A stretch of 32,422 nucleotides of DNA. Source: DATJPD01 sp036394195 (GTDB lineage: Bacteria > Pseudomonadota > Alphaproteobacteria > CACIAM-22H2). Made by a program: the position numbers and the translations under genes. Location of the stretch: positions 1 to 32,422 of the forward strand of contig DASWFO010000004.1 of the NCBI GenBank assembly GCA_036394195.1. Reading direction: 5' to 3'. Positions 17,127 to 23,671 of the stretch are shown here, one piece after another. The notes beneath the pieces were generated by a model. That model was not told the DNA's origin and made no database searches. It saw nothing but the letters and a program-made list of their open reading frames with translations. Position 1 is the stretch's first letter. Each line of letters opens with the position of its first letter.

Positions 17127-17290
17127 CCCCCCACCCCGCATGGGCTGCAAAAGCTCCACTGGAGCTTTTGCGGGCGCCCGATGCGCCTCCCTCGCAAGGG
17201 GGGAGGGAAAAGGGCCGCAGGCCATCTTCTTGCTCCCTCCCCCGAGCCTCATCTTCTGAAGATTGGGGGGGAGGGTTGGGGTGGGGGTGA
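17127..17290. repeat. Composite palindromic intergenic repeat
   Basis: The 219-bp gap between the two dehydrogenase genes is filled by nested hairpins. Outer arms are CCCCCACCCC (17128-17137) and GGGGTGGGGG (17278-17287). A near-perfect 12-bp stem GCAAAAGCTCCA/TGGAGCTTTTGC lies at 17147-17171 with a 1-base centre. A CCTCCC/GGGAGG hairpin follows, and then ATCTTC/GAAGAT inside CCCTCCCCC/GGGGGGGAGGG. This resembles the G/C-rich repetitive extragenic palindromes scattered through many alphaproteobacterial genomes. It sits inside an operon and could affect mRNA processing or the ratio of the two subunits (inference). Confidence 0.75.
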
Positions 17291-17319
17291 CTCAAGAATT
17301 TCCGAGAGTGGACTCTGAC

Positions 17320-18471
17320 ATGGACTTCGATCTCAGCGAGGAGCAGCGCCTGTTGCAGGAAAGCCTGAGCCGCCTCCTCAAGGACCGCTACGGCTTCGAG
17401 CAGCGCAAGTCCTATGGCCAGGCACCGGCCGGCTGGAGCCGCGAGCTGTGGACGGCCTATGCCGAGCTCGGACTCCTCGGGCTGCCGTTCGAAGAGCGCT
17501 TCGGCGGGTTCGGCGGCGGGCCGGTGGAGACCATGATCGTGATGGAAGAGTTCGGCCGGGCACTGGCCCTGGAGCCGTTCTTCGCCACCGTTATCCTGGG
17601 CGGCAGCTTCCTGCGCCACGGCGCCACCGAGCGCCAGAAGATGGCTCTTCTCCCCAAGGTCGCGGCGGGCCAGCTGACGCTCGCCTTCGCCCATACCGAG
17701 CGGCAGTCGCGCTATGACCTGGCCGACGTGGCGACGACGGCGCGCCGCGAGGGCACCGGCTGGGTGCTGGACGGGACCAAGAGCGTCGTGCTGCACGGCG
17801 ACGGCGCCGACCGGCTCATCGTGAGTGCGCGGGTCGGCGGTGGCCAGCGCGACCGCGACGGGCTCGGCCTGTTCCTGATCGATGCCGAGACAGCCGGCGT
17901 CACGAGGCGCGGCTATCCCACCCAGGACGGTCTGCGCGCCGCCGAGCTGACACTGGCCAATGTCCGCGTCGGCGCCGAGGACGTTCTCGGCGAGCCGGGG
18001 GCGGCCCTGCCGCTGATCGAGCGGGTGGTCGACGAGGCGATCGCGGCGCTGTGCGCCGAAGCCGTGGGGGCGATGAGCGTGCTGCACGAGCTGACGGTCG
18101 AGTATTTGAAGACCCGCAAGCAGTTCGGCGTCACGATCGGCAGCTTCCAGGTCCTGCAGCACCGCGCCGCCGACATGCTGGTGGCACTGGAGCAGGCGCG
18201 GAGCATGGCCCTGTTCGCGACCATGATGGCGGCCGAGCCCGACGCGCGCGAGCGCCGCAAGGCCATCGCCGCGGCCAAGGTGCAGATCGGCCGCTCGGCG
18301 CGCCTGGTCGGCCAGCAGGCGATCCAGCTCCATGGCGGCATCGGCATGACCATGGAGTACAAGGCCGGGCATTACTTCAAGCGCCTGACCATGATCGACA
18401 CGCTGTTCGGCACGGCGGACCATCACCTGGCCGTGCTGGCGCGCAGCGGCGGGCTGATCGACGCCGCATGA
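17320..18471 (+). CDS. pimD: Acyl-CoA dehydrogenase, PimD-like small subunit
   Basis: Acyl-CoA dehydrogenase-fold protein of 383 residues, likely partner of the preceding subunit. The N-terminal helical domain starts MDFDLSEEQRLLQ. The middle domain is shorter and lacks a clean SEPGAGSD motif, showing AFAHTERQSRYDL instead. The C-terminal domain has QLHGGIGMTMEYKAGHYFKR, matching the conserved QxxGGxG...E...R region. The usual YEGT with catalytic Glu is replaced by LFGT (Phe363). The ATG at 17320 is preceded by GAGAGTGG; an upstream extension from 17263 would be translated repeat sequence. Separated from the large-subunit gene by the 219-bp repeat, unlike the tight spacing elsewhere in the operon. 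Confidence 0.83.
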   Translation: MDFDLSEEQRLLQESLSRLLKDRYGFEQRKSYGQAPAGWSRELWTAYAELGLLGLPFEERFGGFGGGPVETMIVMEEFGRALALEPFFATVILGGSFLRHGATERQKMALLPKVAAGQLTLAFAHTERQSRYDLADVATTARREGTGWVLDGTKSVVLHGDGADRLIVSARVGGGQRDRDGLGLFLIDAETAGVTRRGYPTQDGLRAAELTLANVRVGAEDVLGEPGAALPLIERVVDEAIAALCAEAVGAMSVLHELTVEYLKTRKQFGVTIGSFQVLQHRAADMLVALEQARSMALFATMMAAEPDARERRKAIAAAKVQIGRSARLVGQQAIQLHGGIGMTMEYKAGHYFKRLTMIDTLFGTADHHLAVLARSGGLIDAA

Positions 18472-18908
18472 GCAGCGTCGCCGACGCACAACGCCGCGCC
18501 AGCTACGACTTCTGGACGCGGGAGAAGATCAGGTTCGGCGACGTGGATCGCAACGATCACGTCAACAACGTGGTGCTCGCCGAATATTGCGAGAACGCGC
18601 GAGTCGAATTCCGCGAGGCGGCCCTGCCCGGATCCAGCACCGACCCGGCGTTCATCTGGTTCGTGGTGAGCTTCTCGATCACCTATCACGCGCCGCTGGA
18701 CTATCCGGGTGTCGCCGAGATCGGCACCCGAGCCGTCGAGCTCGGGCGAACGTCGTTCACCGTGGGCCACGGGATCTTCAGCGGCGAGACCCCGATCGCC
18801 ACCGCCACGTCGAAGATCGTGTGCATCGACCGGGCCACGCAACGGCCGCGCGAACTGCCCGCACCTTACCGCGCGGCGCTGGAGCGGCTGCTCCAACCCG
18901 GGCGCTGA
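18468..18908 (+). CDS. Hotdog-fold acyl-CoA thioesterase (4HBT family)
   Basis: Predicted to hydrolyse acyl-CoA thioesters. 146 residues, normal for single-hotdog enzymes. The family helix region IRFGDVDRNDHVNNVVLAEY (residues 21-40) carries the conserved Asp and HVNN. It is followed by the beta-strands VVSFSITYHAPLDYPGVAEI and FTVGHGIFSGE. The ATG at 18468 overlaps the dehydrogenase stop (ATGA), so it is the last, coupled gene of the operon. It may free CoA from dead-end acyl-CoAs. I do not assign it as pimE because I am not certain of the identity of that gene. Confidence 0.85.
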   Translation: MSSVADAQRRASYDFWTREKIRFGDVDRNDHVNNVVLAEYCENARVEFREAALPGSSTDPAFIWFVVSFSITYHAPLDYPGVAEIGTRAVELGRTSFTVGHGIFSGETPIATATSKIVCIDRATQRPRELPAPYRAALERLLQPGR

Positions 18909-18911
18909 AAC

Positions 18912-18933
18912 GAGGGGGCCGCCCGCCCCCCTC
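18912..18933 (+). terminator. Possible terminator hairpin after the thioesterase gene
   Basis: GAGGGGG and CCCCCTC form a 7-bp G/C stem with an 8-base loop, 3 bases after the stop of the six-gene operon. No T-tract follows, so it may instead be a 3'-end stabilising hairpin. Confidence 0.4.
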
Positions 18934-19133
18934 AAACGCGTGCAATACTGCAATAGTTTTGCAAGTCTTTGATCGCGCAAATGAATTCGCCCGAAGAGAA
19001 TTGCACGGGCGTTTTTCAGCGCTGCAATTCTGCGCTTCGTCGCGGCCATAAGCCTGCCTCCGCCGGTCGACCCGACAGACAACGATCCAGGGCTTGGCTG
19101 GTTTCGGAGACGATCAGACCGCGGCGGCTTTGA
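18934..19133. other. Non-coding gap with repeated TGCAAT motifs and an inverted repeat
   Basis: This gap separates two convergent genes and shows no convincing ORF. It contains the tandem TGCAATAC TGCAATAG (18941-18956), then TTTTGCAA. A perfect 9-bp inverted repeat AGAATTGCA/TGCAATTCT spans 18997-19031 around 17 bases that include a run of five T. The segment is more A/T-rich than its surroundings. Nothing recognisable lies in 19032-19133. Confidence 0.5.
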
Positions 19134-19445
19134 TCAGGCCTTTGCGCTGCTGTCCGGGGGGATCGCCGGCCGCACTTTGACTTCTGAAAAGCCGACCAAA
19201 CTCGGCGGCGATGACAGCTGCTTCAGCTGCTTTCCCCAGGTGCGGGTTTGTTCGGCCAAGTGCACGGCGTCCGGCGGGATGATCACGATCTGCTCGCCGT
19301 TGGGCGCCTTGCGTCGGTACAGCCGGTATTCCGTGTTGGCTCCGCTGGTGATCTCGCGGATATGGGCGGCCGTGATCTCGCGCATGAATCCCTCGACTTC
19401 CAAGTCGGCGAAGTCGGTGCGCATGGTGACGGAATGCCAGGGCAT
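19134..19445 (-). CDS. Small hypothetical protein
   Basis: 103 codons with third-position G/C preference like its neighbours, which supports real coding. I do not recognise the family. The product is soluble, with no signal peptide or membrane segment. It has a mixed N-terminal half (EVEGFMREITAAHIREITSG), a strand-like middle (EYRLYRRKAPNGEQIVIIPP) and a basic C-terminus. The upstream ATG has no ribosome site but is preceded by a TATGAT -10-like box (19457-19452), which would make it leaderless. An internal ATG at 19385 has GAGGGATTC before it and would give 83 residues. It follows the DapA-family gene by 63 bp on the same strand. Function unknown. Confidence 0.55.
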   Translation of the reverse strand: MPWHSVTMRTDFADLEVEGFMREITAAHIREITSGANTEYRLYRRKAPNGEQIVIIPPDAVHLAEQTRTWGKQLKQLSSPPSLVGFSEVKVRPAIPPDSSAKA

Positions 19446-19508
19446 GCGCGGATCATACCAGAGACGCGCGCTCCTTCGCTTCCTTAAATTGCAGATCGCG
19501 CCGATCGC

Positions 19509-20441
19509 TCAATCGGCGGCGGCTTTGACCGGCAGGTCCCAGGCCTTGAGCAGCGCCTTCAGCTTCGTCATCTGCGCCTCGGTGAGCGGCCAGGCCGAAG
19601 GCGGGCGGGTCGGCCCGCAATCCTCGCCGATGAGCTGCAACGTGGCCTTCACCACGGTGACGTTGGTGCCGTTCTGCTCCTCGGCCCGGAGCTCCTCGAA
19701 GCCGGCGATCTTGTTGATGAGCGCCGTCGCCCGCGCATAGTCGCCGCCTTCGAGCGCCGCGTGGATGGCCACCGACTGCTCGGGCCACACATTGATCAGG
19801 CCGGAGGTGAAGCCGCGGGCGCCCACGGCGTAGAACGGCGGCGCCCATACCTCCGCCAGGCCGCCGACCCAGACGATCGACGGATCGGAGCGCCGGATCG
19901 CCTCGGCCAGGCGCAGCGGCGTCGGGCAGGCCCATTTGACGCCGGCAACCCCGGGCACCCGGCAGAGCTTTTCGATGGTATCGAGCCCGATCCCGTCGTT
20001 GCGCAGGTAGAGCATCAGCGGCAGGCCGCCGCCGGCGTCGGCGATGCGCTCGACATACGACGCGACCCCGCGCGGCGAGACGAACGGATCGGGCGGCTGG
20101 TGCACCATCAGCGCCGCGGCGCCGGCGGCGCGGGACGCCCGGGCGAGGGCGCAGGCATCGCCGATGCTGCGCCCCACCCCGCCGATCAGCGGCACGCGGC
20201 CCGCAATCTGCTCGGCCGCGGCGCGCACCATGGTCTCGGCTTCCGCGGTCGTGAGGCCGTAGAACTCGCCGGTGTTGCCGTTGGCCACCAGGATATGGAC
20301 CCCGGCGGCGACCGCGCGCTCCACGATCGGCTTCAGCCGCGCCGGGGACGGCCGGTCCTGGCCGTCGAACGGCGTCACGAGGATGCCGGAAATCCCCGTG
20401 AGCGCCTGACGCAGTTTCGGATCGATGTGGGTGCCCGTCAT
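19509..20441 (-). CDS. DapA/N-acetylneuraminate lyase family aldolase or dehydratase, possibly KDG dehydratase-like
   Basis: TIM-barrel class I aldolase-superfamily enzyme of 310 residues. GNTGE (55-59) is the substrate carboxylate-binding loop, Tyr145 in MLYLRND the catalytic tyrosine and Lys169 in GVKW the Schiff-base lysine. The stretch VGGLAEVWAPPFYAVGARGFTSGL and the longer C-terminal part recall 5-dehydro-4-deoxyglucarate dehydratases more than true dihydrodipicolinate synthases, but that comparison is from memory. The ATG has GGAGG about 9 bases upstream. It lies 24 bp downstream of a secreted beta-lactamase-like gene and probably shares its transcript. It could act on an aldarate derived from the uronate pathway encoded near 27000; this is inference. 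Confidence 0.8.
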   Translation of the reverse strand: MTGTHIDPKLRQALTGISGILVTPFDGQDRPSPARLKPIVERAVAAGVHILVANGNTGEFYGLTTAEAETMVRAAAEQIAGRVPLIGGVGRSIGDACALARASRAAGAAALMVHQPPDPFVSPRGVASYVERIADAGGGLPLMLYLRNDGIGLDTIEKLCRVPGVAGVKWACPTPLRLAEAIRRSDPSIVWVGGLAEVWAPPFYAVGARGFTSGLINVWPEQSVAIHAALEGGDYARATALINKIAGFEELRAEEQNGTNVTVVKATLQLIGEDCGPTRPPSAWPLTEAQMTKLKALLKAWDLPVKAAAD

Positions 20442-20465
20442 GGCCTAAAGCCTCCGCGCGTTCGT

Positions 20466-21698
20466 TCATCCTTGATCGGCCGCGGCCAGAAGCCGCTGCA
20501 CGAAACCGTCGATCGCCTTGCCGTCGATCCAGCGGAGCACCGCCACCATATCGTGGTCCGGATCCACATAGATGATGTTGGTGCCGTTCCCGATATGGGC
20601 GAACGCAGTGGCCGGGGCGCTCGGCCAGAGCTTTTTGTCGGTGTTGAGGAACCAGTTCATGAAACCGTAGGTCGGCTCGGGTCCGGTCGGCGTCAACGCC
20701 CAATCGACCCATTGCGGCGAGAGCAGCTGGCGGTCCTTCCATTTGCCACGGCGGAGCGTGAGGTAGCCGAAGCGACCCATGTCGTAGGCATTGATGTACA
20801 TGCCCCCGCCCCAATGCCCGCCGCCGGTCACCGACTGCACCAGAGCCCCGTCGAGCACGACCCAGGAATTCTCGTAGCCGAACCAGCGCCACGTATTCGA
20901 GGCGCCGATCGGGTCCATGATGGTCTCCTTCAGCACCTGCGGCAGCGGACGACGCCAGAGATTGAGGGCCGCGAGCGCCAGCACGTTCACGCGCGTGTCG
21001 TTGTATTTGTAGACGGTGCCCGGCTTGTTGCGCGGCCGCGTGCGCCACTCCGCCGCATTCTCTCCGGGGCGGTCGGCCCAGTCCGGCTTGCCCCACAACG
21101 TGCCCTCCCAATCGCTGGTTTGCCGCAGCAGATTGTCCCAGGTGATCGTGCGGTTGTGCGGCGTGTCGAACAGCACCAGCAGATCGGGCGTGCCGAGCCG
21201 GTCCGATTTATTGCCGGCCGGAAGCGGATTGAAGACCTGGATCGGCGCGACATAGTCCGCCGCGGTGTCGTTGATGCTCCGGATCATGCCCCTGTCGACG
21301 GCGATTCCGATGACGCTCGAGAGGAAGCTCTTCGTCACGCTGTGGGTCATGTCGACCCGGAGCGGCTCTCCCCACTCGGCGACGATGTAGCCATGGTGGA
21401 TGATCAGCCCGGTCTGATCGCCGCGGTCCTTGATCGGCCCGATCGCATAGCCGAACGGCTCGCGGCCGAAGGTCTGGTAATGGTTCATCACCAGATCCCG
21501 CGGGTTTTTCGTCTGGCCGGCGATCGCGAAGTCGACCGCCTCCTTCAGACGCTCGGGATTAAGGCCGGACTCCGAGGGCGTCTTATGCTGCCAGGTCGCG
21601 TCCGGATAATAAGCCGCGGCCCGATTGGTTTGGGCGGCGGCGGCAAACGGCGTGACCGCGACGGCCAAAGCCAACAGGACAAGGTGACGGACGATCAT
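20466..21698 (-). CDS. Secreted serine hydrolase, beta-lactamase/penicillin-binding protein-like
   Basis: Beta-lactamase-fold (PF00144-type, class C-like) hydrolase of 410 residues. A clear signal peptide MIVRHLVLLALAVAVTPF ends near AAAAQ (residue 23), so it is periplasmic. The nucleophile motif SxxK is SVTK at 120-123. The second motif is YND at 232-234 (in YKYNDTRVNVLALA), a variant of the usual YSN. A C-terminal HIGNGTN is placed like the HxG/KTG motif. I chose the ATG at 21698, with GGGGGGAAC upstream; the longer frame to 21791 lacks a signal. Family members include esterases, amidases and 6-aminohexanoate-dimer hydrolases; true beta-lactam resistance should not be assumed. First gene of a likely operon with the DapA-family gene. 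Confidence 0.85.
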   Translation of the reverse strand: MIVRHLVLLALAVAVTPFAAAAQTNRAAAYYPDATWQHKTPSESGLNPERLKEAVDFAIAGQTKNPRDLVMNHYQTFGREPFGYAIGPIKDRGDQTGLIIHHGYIVAEWGEPLRVDMTHSVTKSFLSSVIGIAVDRGMIRSINDTAADYVAPIQVFNPLPAGNKSDRLGTPDLLVLFDTPHNRTITWDNLLRQTSDWEGTLWGKPDWADRPGENAAEWRTRPRNKPGTVYKYNDTRVNVLALAALNLWRRPLPQVLKETIMDPIGASNTWRWFGYENSWVVLDGALVQSVTGGGHWGGGMYINAYDMGRFGYLTLRRGKWKDRQLLSPQWVDWALTPTGPEPTYGFMNWFLNTDKKLWPSAPATAFAHIGNGTNIIYVDPDHDMVAVLRWIDGKAIDGFVQRLLAAADQG

Positions 21699-21835
21699 GT
21701 TCCCCCCGCGTTGGGCGACCGCCAGCCGGATCGCCGAGAGCCGAAGTAAATGACGTTTTGCCCCCGTTGTCGAGACAAGCGCCCGGACCATCTAGGATGC
21801 GCCGTCGTAAGATGCCCGAGGGCGGCGACGGACCC
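21699..21835. promoter_or_regulatory. Divergent intergenic region, serine hydrolase / EEP enzyme
   Basis: 137 bp between divergent starts. A small 5-2-5 inverted repeat TTGTC-GA-GACAA lies at 21767-21778. No strong -35/-10 pair is clear in either direction. Confidence 0.3.
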
Positions 21836-22588
21836 ATGCGTGTGGTGACCCTTAATACCTGGAAAGGCGACGGCGACTATGCCGCACGGCTCGCCGCGAT
21901 GGCGGCCGGTCTCGCCGCCCTCAGACCCGACATCGTCGCCTTGCAGGAAGTCCTGAAAGCACCAGAGGCCGGCCATGACACCGCCGCGCATATTGCCAAT
22001 GCGTTGAAGCTCACGGCGTCCGTGCTGCCGCTGCGCTGGAAAGTACGGACCGTCGACGGACGGGCAGTCGACAGCACCTCCGGGCTGGCGCTGTTGTCAC
22101 GGGCACCGCTTCGCAACCCCCGATCCGTTCGGCTGGCCAGCGATCCCCGCGACGGTGAACGGGCGGCCCTGATCGCGGATATGGCGATGGATGGTCAAAT
22201 GCTAACGGTGGCGTGCCTTCACCTGACCCACTTGTCGGATGCCGATGAGCTGCGCCGGCAGCAATGGCGTGAGGTCGCGGCCGCGCTCCCCGGAACCGTA
22301 CCGGTCGTCGTCGCCGGCGATTTCAATGCGCCAATCGAAACATTTGACCTGACCGACAGCCGTTTTGCCGATAGCCGACAAACCTGCGGGGAACCCGTGC
22401 AGTCGACCGTGCTCGGCCACGCGCCAGCCTCGTTCGATCATGTGCTCTTTTCCCCTGGCTGCGGATTGGTGCCGACCCGCTGGCGAACGGCCCTGGGCGA
22501 GTCCCAGCCGGGAACGACCGTCACGCCCAGCGATCACCTGGCGGTGGTGGTGGACTTCGAGGCGGCCATGCCGACGATGCACAGATAG
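21836..22588 (+). CDS. Endonuclease/exonuclease/phosphatase family protein
   Basis: Metal-dependent phosphoesterase fold, 250 residues from the ATG at 21836 (MRVVTLNTWKGDGDY). Conserved residues are visible in order: Asn7 in LNTW, Glu38 in LQEV (metal ligand), LHLTHL around 129-134, GDFNAP with Asp162 and Asn164, and SDHLAV with His234 near the end. No signal peptide is seen. A longer start at 21812 or 21758 is possible but not supported by a ribosome site. Substrate (DNA, sphingomyelin, phosphoinositide or other phosphodiester) cannot be told. Convergent with the TTT binding-protein gene, 10 bp between stops. Confidence 0.85.
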   Translation: MRVVTLNTWKGDGDYAARLAAMAAGLAALRPDIVALQEVLKAPEAGHDTAAHIANALKLTASVLPLRWKVRTVDGRAVDSTSGLALLSRAPLRNPRSVRLASDPRDGERAALIADMAMDGQMLTVACLHLTHLSDADELRRQQWREVAAALPGTVPVVVAGDFNAPIETFDLTDSRFADSRQTCGEPVQSTVLGHAPASFDHVLFSPGCGLVPTRWRTALGESQPGTTVTPSDHLAVVVDFEAAMPTMHR

Positions 22589-22598
22589 ACCGCGCGGC

Positions 22599-23612
22599 TC
22601 AGTCCAGCGAAGCGCCCGTCGCCTTGACGATGGGCACCCATTTGTCGATATCCGCCTGGATCTGGCGGGCATAATCCGCCGGCGACGGACTCGGACCGAC
22701 ATCGTAGCCTTGCTCCGTCAATTTCTCGCGCACCTCGTTGTGGGCCAGGATCTTGATGCTCTCGTCGTAGAGCCGCGTCACGATCGCCGGCGGCGTCTTC
22801 GCCGGTGCCAGAAGGCCGAAGGAGACGGTGGTCTCGTAACCAGGCAGGCCCGCCTCCGCCATGGTGGGCAGTTCGGAGAGCAACGGCGACCGCTCAAGGC
22901 TGGTGACGGCCAGCGTCTTGAGAAGGCGGTCGCGGGACACCGGGACGATATTCGGCGTGTTGAAGAAGCCGAAGGACACTTCGCCGCTCATCACGGCGCT
23001 GATCCCCTGCGGCGCGCCCTTGTAGGGAACGTGCACCGCTTCGACCCCTGCCATCGCGTTGAACAAGGCACCCGACAGATGATGCGTGGTGCCGTTTCCG
23101 CCCGACGAAAAGGTGAGCTGCCCGGGCTTCGCCCGCGCCAGCGCCATCAGATCCTTGAGAGAATTCACCGGGCTCGCCGGCCCGACGATGAGCACGTTCG
23201 AGCTCGACGCGATCTGGAGGATGGGCGCGAAGTCTTTGATCGAATCGTACGGCAGGTGCGAGAACAGCCCGACATTGATAGCCAGTGTCGAGTTGGTGCC
23301 GAGGAGGAGCGTGTAGCCGTCGGGTGCCGCCTGGGCGACCTGCCGCATGCCGATCGTCCCGCCGGCACCGGGCCGATCGTCGACCACGACTGTCTGCCCG
23401 AGGCTCTTGCTCAACTCCGCCGCCATGACCCGGGCGAGGATGTCGGTGGTGCTCCCGGCCGCGAGCGGCACGATCACCGTCACCGGCCGGGTTGGATAGG
23501 TTTGCGCCGACGCCCCGGCTCCCGCCAGCGCGGCCCAGATCGAGGCCGCGACCAAGACCTCGCGGCAGCACCGCAGCGCCCGAATAGCTCCCCACAACAC
23601 GCACATCGTCAT
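22599..23612 (-). CDS. Tripartite tricarboxylate transporter (TTT) substrate-binding protein, Bug/TctC family
   Basis: Periplasmic solute-binding protein of 337 residues. The signal peptide ends at ASAQ (about residue 37). The mature start YPTRPVTVIVPLAAGSTTDILAR is the hallmark of the Bug family, followed by VVVDDRPGAGGTIG, PDGYTLLLG, and VPYKGAPQGISAVMSGEV. The ATG at 23612 has GGAG 5 bases upstream; the open frame reaching 24623 is a shadow of the DUF3604 gene. No TctA or TctB membrane genes are in the window, so it is an orphan binding protein. It is the last gene of the leftward uronate cluster, 59 bp after the DUF3604 gene; ligands of the family are usually carboxylic acids. Confidence 0.88.
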   Translation of the reverse strand: MTMCVLWGAIRALRCCREVLVAASIWAALAGAGASAQTYPTRPVTVIVPLAAGSTTDILARVMAAELSKSLGQTVVVDDRPGAGGTIGMRQVAQAAPDGYTLLLGTNSTLAINVGLFSHLPYDSIKDFAPILQIASSSNVLIVGPASPVNSLKDLMALARAKPGQLTFSSGGNGTTHHLSGALFNAMAGVEAVHVPYKGAPQGISAVMSGEVSFGFFNTPNIVPVSRDRLLKTLAVTSLERSPLLSELPTMAEAGLPGYETTVSFGLLAPAKTPPAIVTRLYDESIKILAHNEVREKLTEQGYDVGPSPSPADYARQIQADIDKWVPIVKATGASLD

Positions 23613-23671
23613 CACTCCGCTTAGAGAAAATGGACCGATGGCGTCTCGCCCCCTGCCGATCGCCGAGCTTC

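Noticed and set aside
14698..18489. An uninterrupted 1263-codon antisense frame covering the thiolase, both dehydrogenases and the repeat.
   Set aside because: It mirrors well-supported genes codon for codon. Its translation is rich in His, Arg, Asp and Pro with no recognisable domain, and part of it is translated repeat. Long antisense frames are expected in high-GC genes.
20466..21698. A true beta-lactamase resistance gene.
   Set aside because: It has the fold and SxxK, but the second motif is YND, and the chain is longer than class C enzymes. Metabolic esterases or amidases of this family are more likely.
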